Assembly: GCF_001039355.2 (NCBI RefSeq)
Contig: NW_019775447.1
Location: 934,150 to 998,149 of the forward strand
From: Lingula anatina
Taxonomy: Eukaryota; Brachiopoda; Lingulata; Lingulida; Lingulidae
Direction: 5' to 3'
DNA: 64,000 nt
In this document: positions 9,869-20,400 of the stretch, piece by piece
How positions within the stretch are numbered: the stretch's first letter is position 1
Layout of the letters: each line of letters starts with the position of its first letter
The notes under the pieces: model-generated
Database searches by the model: none
Told to the model about the DNA's origin: nothing
Seen by the model: the letters and a program-made list of their open reading frames with translations, nothing else
Position numbers and translations under genes: made by a program

Positions 9869-12735
9869 AGAAACAGTAGATCTTTGTCAGAAAGCAGAGA
9901 AGGCTGGTGTTTCTTGGATTGCTGTCCATGGTCGCACAGTGGACCAGAGGTGTGAACCAGTCAATGTGGAAGCCTTGCGACTAGTGACAGACTCTTTAAC
10001 TGTGCCTGTGATTGCCAATGGTGACATAAGGAGTGTGGAAGATGCGAAGAGAATACAAGAGGTGACTGGTGTTAATGGTACGTCCTTATTGTTTTTCTGT
10101 AAAGCCAAACCCACATGGCCTGGGTATATGAAGTTGCTACATTTCACCAGGGCCCGCAACTTGAAAGCATTGTGCATTGCGACCGAGCGCAAGTGTCTCG
10201 ATTTCATTACTCACCCCATATAACACACTGTAGCCTCTATGTGATATCATTATTTGCAATGCGCGATGCTTTGGAGTTACGGGGCCCAGGTTTGCTAAAT
10301 GCTATGGTTCTTAATGGCTGAAAAAATTGGAAAACATAAATGAAAAGCTAACATTTATATGAGTTAGCTTAAAAGGTAGAAAAAAGAATTATTTTTCACC
10401 ATTCATTGACCGTTAAAATTTTAAAATTTTGTCTGAATTGGTTAATTAGCTAGAATGACCTTCTCTGGCTGCATTCAGAACAACAGACTAACTTGTCCAC
10501 AGATCAAATATGGCTACCCATGTCAAAAGCTTGCTGTCTAATCCCCTATGCTGAAAAGATACCCCGCAGGGATTACGCAGCAAGCATTCAAGAGGGTCAA
10601 CCACATTGGATTCGTGGACTAGTTAGTCTGCTTTTGTGAATGCGGCCTCTGATTTTAACCTGAACCAGACCACTTGCAGAATTTCTCCTGTTTTATCTTT
10701 AGGTGTAATGGCAGCCAGAGGTATATTACAGAATCCAGCAATGTATGCAGGATATGATGCCACACCAGTACAATGTGTCAGAGACTGGGTGAGTCTAAGT
10801 TAGATTTAGAATTTCCTTTAGTAAGGAGGTCTTGCAAATGTCTAACAATGAATATGCGCTATAAGAATATTCGCATTTCATAGCCATAGTTTTGCAAACT
10901 GCAATTGGTGGACAAATATGAAGTTAACAGAGGTGGGTTACTGCCAAATGTAAAATGGTGTCCACGGTGTTAAAAACATCTTGCTCAGTTCAAAATGGTG
11001 AAAAATGTTGTCCAGGGTGATGAAAAACGCTTGCTCAGTTCAAAATGATTTTATCGCCATTTACATTTTAAATAATTGGCTGTGAAAACAATCAAATGAA
11101 CAATTGAGTGTTTATCTAACATGAAATCGTGATTAAACATCCATGTATTAATATGAATGAACTCAATTTGTACATTAATTTTTTGATGACTATGTAAAAC
11201 GAGGTAATGATAAGTATAAAATGATGAAATACTTCACATTTCATACTTTGTATTCATACTTAAGCAAACCTCTTTTAAATCAAGAATTCTTCCATTATAT
11301 GAAGAGCTGGCTTTATCTTGGTTCTGATTTTAATTATATTACCAATTTTACAGTTTATGAATGCTTCAGTATTTCTTCCTTTCAAAAATCTAGTGATAAA
11401 CGTGGTGCTTAAACTTCTACATTGGCAGGAAAATATTATACTATAAGATGAACTAAATACACCATAATAAAAATTTATAGATATAATAAAATTTTCAAAT
11501 TTTCTTCTTTTTAAATAGTTTTCCATTCTATTAATAGATGGATTTCATACTTTGTATTTATTCTTGGGCAATTTGCAAAAACTCTTCTAAATCGAGAATT
11601 CTTTAGCATTCTTCCATAATACCAAGAACTGACTTTATCTTGGTCCTGATTTTAATAATATTACCTCTCAGTTTAACAGTTTTTATTAGTGTTTCAGTAT
11701 TTCTTCCTTTCAAAGATATAGTGATGAACATGGTGCTTAAATTTCTGCATTTGCATGAAAATATTAAACTATTATAAGATGAACTTCACTACAGTAAAAT
11801 TATATATATATAACAAAATTTTAAAAAAATTATCTCATTCTATTAATAAATGGATCATTGTATGGCATAGGTCAGACATGCTGAAAACTTTTCAGAATGG
11901 TCGGACATTTAGACTGGCAGTAATGAAAAATTTGCCAGACCGAATGGATTTTTGTTGGACCGAAAATCACTCTATACGTTTGAGACAGATACTACCAGTA
12001 CGATTAGGTAGCTTACTTTGTATTTGAATGTGATAGTTTTGAAATGGAAGGGAAAAATGCTTTGGGTTTTATATAATTTTATTAGTGAAGTATGTCGAAA
12101 GATGACTGTAAATTCAAATGCGGTTCTTAAAACTCTTGTCGGTCCTTTGGACCAACCAAGTCCAATTTTCTACTGGTCCAGACAAATTTTCCCGGGCATG
12201 ACCGATCGGACCGACAGTTTCAGCATGTCTGCATAGGTGACTACATGTATGAATAAATGAAATGAAAATGCAGAGTTTATAAAATGCAGGTTTATAAAAT
12301 TGGTGGTTTCCTTGACATAGGTCAATCATCAGTGATGTCATTTGCTGCACTTTTTTTTTTTGCTATTTTACTCTATAGTACCCTTCAGTGTGAAATGAAA
12401 TAGGCTGTAATTAAAAGGTGATATTAAACAGTTATGCTTATATTACACATAATACTTGCATCACTAACATGACTCAGATAGTCATTTTTTTTTTGTGGAA
12501 TGAGCCATATAAACTGGAGTTGAAAACAGCATTGTAATGGCTTTTTTATTCAATTGTTTTCTTATTTCAGTTGGATATAGCATTATCGCAAGGTTTATCC
12601 TTCACAACCTTTCACCATCATCTGATGTACATGCTGGAGAAAGTCATGTCAAGGTCAGAAAGACGATTGTTCAATTCGTTGTCCAGCATAACTGCAGTCC
12701 TGGATTATCTAAGGGAATATTATGGGATAGGATGA
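9869..12735 (+). CDS. DUS4L: tRNA-dihydrouridine synthase 4-like (DUS4L), 3' half of gene
   Basis: DUS4L is a flavin enzyme that reduces uridine to dihydrouridine in the tRNA D-loop. Three exons join in frame: 9869-10077, 10703-10788 and 12571-12735 (TGA). They encode about 152 residues. Visible family blocks are GVSWIAVHGRT, VPVIANGDIRS (phosphate/FMN-binding strand), GVMAARGILQNPAMYAGY, and a helical C-terminus HHHLMYMLEKVMSRSERR ending LREYYG. Splice phases match at both introns. The first base completes a codon from an upstream exon. The N-terminal half, including the exon with the catalytic cysteine, was not found between 4.5 and 9.8 kb, a stretch holding two single-N positions and several insertions. 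A candidate AATAAA lies at 13337-13342. Confidence 0.88.
10146..10297. mobile_element. Foldback element in first visible DUS4L intron
   Basis: CAGGGCCCGCAACTTGAAAG followed by GCATTGTGCATTGC pairs with GCAATGCGCGATGC and TACGGGGCCC about 110 bases later. This is a small imperfect palindrome without coding capacity. The family is unknown. Confidence 0.55.
10467..10647. mobile_element. 181-bp MITE with 34-bp terminal inverted repeats
   Basis: The left end GGCTGCATTCAGAACAACAG continues to TTGTCCAC. It matches the complement of the right end GACTAGTTAGTCTGC through TGAATGCGGCC with few mismatches. TCT flanks both sides and may be a target duplication. A related copy lies at 27735-27923. Confidence 0.75.
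11235..11855. repeat. Diverged tandem duplication, about 310-bp units
   Basis: The block from about 11235 to 11540 is repeated at about 11545-11855. TTTCATACTTTGTATT, CAGTATTTCTTCCTTTCAAA, GGTGCTTAAA and CTATAAGATGAACT are shared in order, with many substitutions and small indels. It is an old duplication. Confidence 0.75.
11868..12238. mobile_element. Foldback MITE-like element with about 90-bp arms
   Basis: The left arm starts GACATGCTGAAA and contains ATGGTCGGAC and GCCAGACCGAATGG. The right arm read on the minus strand starts GACATGCTGAAAC and contains GTCGGTCCGATCGG and GGACCAG in the same order. It has no coding capacity. Confidence 0.6.
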
Positions 12736-13537
12736 TACTTAAATGCTGGTACATCATAGGATATAATTAAGCAATGTGTAGGTGGTAAAAAAACAGCGCC
12801 GAAACATGGCTAAACTGCTGACGTTGGAGTATTGGAGATTCCTTTACTTGGCAGAATATATGATGGGCATTCTTGGAGTGGATGAAGTTTTTGGCACATA
12901 CATTGTACCAAGGAATGAACAGTATTTGATAATACTGAGTTTAATGATCAGAAAAACCTACAACTGATGTAAATTGAGTAGTTGGGAAAAAGTGCAGTTT
13001 AGTTACAGTAACAGGTACACCATAAGAGTTTCTTAAAGTCAGTATGACAAATTAAAAAAAAAATTAAGCAAGGTGTGATGTGTCCTTGCATCACGACAGT
13101 TACTACCGGTAGTAACGGAAGTCTTCTGGATTTATCCATTAAGTCTGAATATTTGCAATTTGTGTTTATGCCCCCTTTGGCGTTTGTATTTTGTTTTCAG
13201 GATTTTCTTAAAAGGTCCATTTTCATCCCTGAGTTGAGCTGGACAATTGTGGGTAAAATTAGGGTGGTGGTATGGAGGGTGGCTCTGTTTAGGTGACTCT
13301 CTTACAACATAGCCAAGCTATTAATTAACTGTATTTAATAAAAAGGACCTGGCTCAGTTGCACATAACCTACTACTCTGCTCCTGTTATCCTGTCTGAAG
13401 AGAGTGGCAAAGTGATATTCACAGGATAAAGTAATGGAGGTGAAAAGACTTGAATTCAGTAAGTTTGATCTTTAAAAAAAAAGATGGATTTTAAGCTAAA
13501 TTTATGTGTACTCTGATTTGTAATGTTATTCCGAAGC
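12736..13537. other. DUS4L 3' region
   Basis: Probable 3' untranslated region to about 13360, with AATAAA at 13337-13342. Downstream sequence up to the N at 13538 shows nothing recognisable. Short open frames here have no family features. Confidence 0.45.
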
Positions 13538-13549
13538 NCAAATTGAACT

Positions 13550-14508
13550 TTGTCAGTTTCTATTCTCTACCAAGTAACTCAAATGCATGGTTCTATTTTA
13601 ATTCTTTTTGTTAATCAATGAAGTTCAAAAGTTTCTGTTCACACCCAAAGGCCGTTAGATGCCATATCTTACTTCCACCAAGGCTGCTCTACAACAATAT
13701 AAGAGTATTCTTGCGAGATGAACATATCTGAATCAGCACTACAATGCCATGTCATCAGATACCATGTGCTCACTCTGGTTGGACTTGTGCGGAACAGTGG
13801 ACCCTTGTGGACACATTTGCCAGAAGCTGTTGACCTGCCCAGAGTTGCTCCAGTACGCATGTAGGTGCAGATGTAGAGGCTGACAATGTGCAAGGGCAAA
13901 ATGCACTTTATATTGCACATACAAGGGAGAATCTAACGCCTTAACTATTGCAAAGTTTTATAAAGAGTCGTAAGGTGATAAAAGCATGGAAATTGCTGGT
14001 TACTAACTTCGAACATGCTGCCTTAAGTATCTGCACTGGCAATGTATTTGATCGGATGTGTGTAAACACACAATTGTTTCAACTTACTGGATTAAAAGTA
14101 TGAACATCTTGCTCAAAAGTGTAGTTCTTAGCTAGTATTATAGATTTGCCTTACTTAATAGACTAACGCAACTTTAAATGCTTGTTGCTAGGGTAATATG
14201 CTGCCTAGCAATCGTGGCTAAGGTTAATTTGGGTTTTAATTGCCTTTAAATAGTCTAGTGATAGTTGTGATGCCCTGAAACATAGTTATTAGCATTTCTA
14301 AACCATTTAAACTGGACAAGAAAGGTCTAATTAGCTTGTTACTAAGGAAATTCACTTCCATAGCAACGGTTGCTAAGCAACGCTTTGAAATTTTGGGCAC
14401 TGCCCTTGAAAATGATCAGCATAGACCAAAGAACATTTGTGCCAAGTTTCATGCTTTTTCCACATTTTGAGCAATTTGGCCAAAATATAGCACCAGTCAT
14501 CCAGACTA
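13550..14508 (+). repeat. About 960-bp direct repeat R, copy 2
   Basis: Matches 7661-8629 from end to end and includes the family E segment at about 14181-14508. It follows an N at 13538 by about a dozen bases. Confidence 0.88.
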
Positions 14509-15365
14509 TTGCTAAAATTTACAGAACTTTTTGTCAGGGTTCGCCCTCAAGGTTGTGCAATGGGGCTTTTATCTCTCCGGAAAAAAAAAAAAAAAAAACT
14601 GGAGACACCATTTGCAGGTTGATCCTCAACATATTTGTTGATTAGTTGATCCTCATGATTTTGAAATTTTGACACTCAAGTATATAGGCCTACAGTAGGC
14701 CTACAGTATATGTTAGTGTGTGTGCATGCTCGTGTTAAAAACAGCTAGAAAAGCCGAATAAAAAAAAATGACGTAGATGTTCAACGTTTTAAGCTTTATC
14801 ATGTGGACATTATCGCCACTATCGATTTTTAGTTTTTCAGAAAAATATGAAATGTGTTATTTCAGAGCATATTTTCAATTTTGTTTCCAGAAACTTGTAA
14901 CGCACATATCATAGTCGCTTACAGTAAACTTAATTTATTACAATGAAAAAATGGAAGTCAAATCATCTGATGTTTTCAACATGTATCCCCTTACAATATT
15001 TTCGAAAAGTTGAGTGATTCAAAGGAAGTAACACTTAAACTCGTACTGTTCAAAGAAGTAATTGTAAAACCGGATCTTCTTGTGGAAGAGACCTGACAGA
15101 AATACAGCGATGACTCAAAAATAAAGCACAACAGCGTGAGGTAGGTGACTCACATTCATTGATAATAAAAGTCCCTAATCTTCCAGATAGGACATTATTA
15201 AATGTAGTAAGGTGTCAGCTGCAACACCAAAGTTTAAAAGGTAAAAGTCGTCAGCTTAAGATCGTCTTGTTGGAACAATACACCTAAAGTGCCACCTGTG
15301 TCAACAGTACTTCCGTGTCCTAGGTCACGTGAGCAGTCCGTCCCACCCTGTAAACTGAACTGAAA
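14509..15365. promoter_or_regulatory. Upstream region of plastin gene
   Basis: Contains an A-run near 14581-14599, then AT-rich DNA with no gene. The last 70 bases before the start codon are more GC-rich and carry a palindromic CACGTG E-box at 15326-15331. The start codon lies inside AAAATGGCGG, close to the YY1 consensus. No TATA box was recognised. The promoter location is inferred from position only. Confidence 0.4.
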
Positions 15366-16631
15366 ATGGCGGGGATAAGGCAGAGTGTGGCGTTAACCGT
15401 AGACCAAGAGGATGACTTAAAAAGTCAATTTCAGTCTGTAAGTACTGATATAGCAAATAATTAGGTATCAGCATGTGAATGTTTAAGAATTAACAACATG
15501 ACAACGACTAAAAACAAAACGAACTTGAACATAATTCACTTCCTGTATTTTTAATTCATTCAACGATTCATTTTTTTCTGAATGAAACGCCGGTTTAGTT
15601 AGTGTTATTCGGTTTCAGTATTATCGTATTTATTTTGTCTCCTATATATAATGCTACATATGTAATTTTTGCATATGTTTGTGTGGAATTTTTTGTGTCA
15701 AACGAATCACTGGGTCAACTTGAATGACATAAGTGTATGCCTTTTAAGTTTCTTTCAAATACTCGTACCAATACAAGTTGTAGTGAACCTGCAAATGTAA
15801 AAAAAATGGAAGGAGATGATTATCAGTTATATGTTTAATAAGTATATATAAAAGTCTTATTTTTTAAGTATGTTACAAGATGAAAGCAGTATAAGGGAGG
15901 GGATTAAGGGGTCCTCTTTTTGCTTCTTCCCTAATATTTTATTATAACTTAGACTCACCCTTCAAGAAATCAAAGCCTTCAGTGACTGGACAAAAACTGG
16001 AAGTATGTCCTTTTATTGTTTTTTTTCTTTTTTTTTGCCCAGCATGCCTTACACAAACACTGCCTTGTCAAGTAAAATAAAGCATCTAATACAAAGTATC
16101 AAACATGGCATTCACATGCTTGTTTACAATTTGTTCAGTACACTTGTTAACACTGACAAGTCAAAGTCAGAAATACATGATTTTAACTGTCTGATTGCAC
16201 AGTTTAAAAGTTGATAATTAAATCTTCAATTATCTGCATGGTTATTTTTTCAACATTTGCATAAGCTACGAAATATTTCTCGTCGGAAAATCACCCAGCA
16301 TCACAGTGGCATCATAGTGTACTCACAGTTTTCTGTTAGATTTTAAAGGCTTTAACATTACGGTTTGCAGCATATATAGTGTTCTATTTTAAAATTTACA
16401 AAACCTTTTGTATTGAACTTTACAACACATTCTTTAAATGATATTGCACCTTTATGCAAAATTTGAGAGGTTTAGCTTTTCAATAATGCCTGTTCAAATT
16501 TGAAAATAAGCCCTTAAGGACGAGCCTACTTGTTCATCAAACAAACACATGTATGAAGACAGAAGTAGAAGCATGGTACCATTGATGATACACAGAGCAT
16601 GAAGATATAATCTGCACATTTCCCCTAAATC

Positions 16632-16664
<33 letters not shown>

Positions 16665-17309
16665 TGACAAGACAATGTACATGTTCACTGAATATTCTAT
16701 TTTTGCCTGCCATTCTGTCAATATGTTACATGTTTTAACCAAGTGCTGTACACAGAGGGATGTCTTGAGATCTCATTTCAAAACCACAGATGCCGGGTTG
16801 ATTTGATATTAGAAAAATTTTGTGAGTAAAATGTGGAAATGTCTTCTTTTATTAACTTGCTTCTTGACAGCAATTGATCTGTCCATTTCTGTTATCAGAA
16901 TGCAATATTTAGTTAAAATATCCATGTAGATTTTTGGATGCAGTGGCAAAACCTGAAATTTGACCAAATACAAAACATTTATCGTGGCTTCATTAGTAGA
17001 CTGATATAACTGCCTGCAGCTCATGTTCAGTGAAGCAAATTTTAGTGTGTAAAAGTGATTACCAGTGAGGTGTCTGGTTTGTCATATGGCCTTTGTCATG
17101 GTGTCCAGTAACAAAATTTGTCATGTCATGGCTGGTAAGACTGGCACCAGTCATATTTAACCTTAGGCTGAATGTGCTATTATTGCCATACTTGGCATTA
17201 GGAGGGCTTCCTGTGCTCTTTTCAGCAAGTGATTCACTGATAGGTCAGATGAAAATGGTCAATATTTCCATCCTAGGCCCACTCTCTCTGGCTCTCTATC
17301 TCTCTCTCT

Positions 17310-17373
<64 letters not shown>

Positions 17374-17375
17374 AG

Positions 17376-17424
<49 letters not shown>

Positions 17425-20400
17425 GGGTTGTCTGAGGTTGGACAAGATTGTGATTCACTGGCAGACTAAGACCAGCTGACTGGCTTTAATATATTCAATG
17501 AAACGTGAACATCTTGTGACTTCTTTTGTAAACACAGCTGATTAATCTTTTGTTGTTTGAGTCAAATATTTAAAAGCATCAGGATGTCAGACTAGTTTTT
17601 GAAACCATTTATATCCAATTCAATAAAAAATATAAAGAAGAGTGGAAGTGTTTAGAGTACAGAACAAAGTTACACAGCAGTATGGCAATACAGAATTAAT
17701 TAATTTAAAAAGAACCTTGAATGTGAAAGGAAACATTTTGGAAAAAAAATCTGTACCAAGAAAAAAAATCTGTATCAAGTGTATTGCCTTACAGGGAATT
17801 GGCCTCAGTGTATGACAACAGCTTGGCATGCAACTTACTGCTGGCATTAGATCAAAGTAATTGCCTTTGGTTATCACACTCCAATCACAGGTTAATATCA
17901 CTTCTGCTTTTAGTTTCAATTTAGTGATTACTACTGTAGTCATTGTCCTTTTGTCTTTCCACATTTTCCTGATTATATTTCTAATTTTGAAATAAGATCT
18001 GTTAATGATGATAGAGAGAGGACTATTTCAGGTTACAGAAGAACTTAATAAATGATGAATTTAATATGCTCAAACTGTATCAGTTTTATTGAAGTAGTTT
18101 TGAAGTTGCTTGCCTGATTGTAACAAAAAAAAGAAACTTGTGATGTTTGCATTGTATATATTGTATGTAAAAAGATGGTAAGTGATTATGAGGACTATTT
18201 TCCCATCAAATAAAGTGAAACTGAATAACAATAATTTATTTTGGTAAAAGACTTAAAAAGGAAGTATAATTTCATAGACATTTTATGTCTGTCAACCAGG
18301 AAGCAGACTGCACATTCTTTGGCTTACCTGTGGGAACAGATGAAAAACAACAATACATTTACAAGTACCTGATATTGGTGCTCACTCATTCAGATACTGC
18401 TCAATACAAAAGGTGTGTCAAAAGTCTCAAAAGCAAGCGGGTAGAGATTGTATATATTATATATCTCAGCAGGGCACTAAGCACTTGGCAACTAAGTAAC
18501 CACCTAGTTTGTCAACACTCTGAGATGCTAAGACCTCAGATAAGACAGTAAAGGGGTTGGTGGGCAGAGTGTCTTTCAACCAATGGTCAACATTTGCTCA
18601 AGCCCGCCCTTACCAGCTATGTGAGGGCAGAGCTTGCAGCCTGTCACTTGTGATGCCAGGCATCTGTTCTGAAATTCAGACAGTGACTACGCCTGTGTAT
18701 TTGAAAGGGGAAGTAACTGGCATCTGGTGACTTAATGAGGGGAAAATAAGTAAAAAATGGTGTACTATATTCACATGTATTTTTCTTGATATTATAAACA
18801 CAAATATGATGTGCAATATCTAAGATTGCATATAGTGAGGCAGAAAAGAACTAGACCTAAGAAAAAAATACCAGTGTTTTCAGTTTCAAAACACTACCTA
18901 GCCTATACCCTCTGACCCTTATGTTTTTATTGAAAATAACAGAAAATTGATAAAAAAAATCATTGAAAAATACCCGGTAGCAGTATTATTTTGATCAGAT
19001 AGTTCGACATTTACTTGCTAAGGGGGCTTACAGTTCGCACAGGGTTCGCAAGATACCACTTAGTTTTCATATGAAGGTTTAACCAAAGCCATTTACCAGG
19101 CATGCACTACAAACAGAAGCAAAACAGACATATTGTATTGTATTGTATTGTATTGTATTGTATTGTATTAGGAAGGTGCAGTTATAGATTAGTATAGTGG
19201 TTTGAAGCATGGCAGATTAAACTAAAACCAAAAGTACCAGAAGCATTTAATTAAAATGGAGGATATTGCATATTACACTTCAACTTGCATGCAATACATC
19301 ATACTCTACAGTATATAAATAATTTAGTTCAATTTACTTGTTTTCAGAGAATTGTTTTGCAATAGGACATCATTAAAAACACTTGAGCATACTTGATTAT
19401 AACCATAATAATAATAAAAATTCCTTACCTACTGGTACCCATCCTAACTTTTTAGGCATATAACCAGAAACACAGTTATTTTTTTAGGCCCTTAATAAAC
19501 ACAATGAATATTGCCAATTAACCTATGTTTTGAGGTAAAATAAATAGTGACAGGTGACAGTTTTTTACTTATTTTGAACATGAAGAGGGGTTTACAATAT
19601 ACTGTACCAGTAGCTTTTCTAATTGTTCAGGACGTGAATGGCGTCATCTGGCAAGCACTGGTATATATGCTGATATAGTTGCTGGAGTGTACATTGACTT
19701 TTCTTGATATAGTCGTCTGAAATTAAAAGAAGAAAGTTTTTTTTTTTTTTTTTGGGGGGGGGGGAGAGGATTGGTTGGAAGTGCAAGTGAATTTCAGTTT
19801 CATTTTATTTTTGGGGGGTTGGGGGTGTAATAATGTTTCTAGGAGAGCACTTGCCAAAGGACTAATGCCCAAAAACTTATCTGCCATATTCCTTGATGAG
19901 ATAAAACTTGATGACCTTACTACTGGGGCGTGGTAGGTTATCCTCCTCCTCTTCAATTCAGAACCAGTTGTCAAGGAGGCCCTTTGTTCCATACAGCATA
20001 TAATATTGAGTTTTTAGTTTGAACAGATAATATGCTGATCTGGTTTTATGCAATATTTGCAGAGTTCAGTAAGTGTTTGCATAGTGATTACCTGATCAAT
20101 ACAGTGTGTGGGACGGATGAGATTAGACAAAACTATGACCTCTGCTTATATTTATCTACCAGGATGATATGAAATATGAAACATGATCAAAAGAGACCTG
20201 ATTTCATTTCTGATTTATTTTATGTCAAGAAATTCAGATAAAAGTAATATATGTTTAGTGTATCAAAAGCGAAGAAAAAGTAAGTGAGTAAAAGAAATGT
20301 TGAAAATATCAAGAGATACCAACAATTTGTTAGACAGTTACATGTAAACTTAAACTTTTAAATATAGTGACACCTTGAGGTCTCACAGAATATCTTTATT

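Larger units (their letters stand above)
10789..12570. other. Second visible DUS4L intron
   Basis: Contains a small imperfect tandem repeat of about 50 bp (10950-11050, sharing CTTGCTCAGTTCAAAATG), a diverged duplication (11235-11855) and a foldback element (11868-12238). No exon was recognised inside it. Confidence 0.6.

Noticed and set aside
17093-17479. 128-codon + frame
   Set aside because: Most of it is the translated CA/GA microsatellite.
19723-19992. 89-codon minus frame ending in Pro/Lys/Phe runs
   Set aside because: The C-terminus is a translated T/G homopolymer. The N-terminal part looks protein-like but matches nothing I know and has no splice context.
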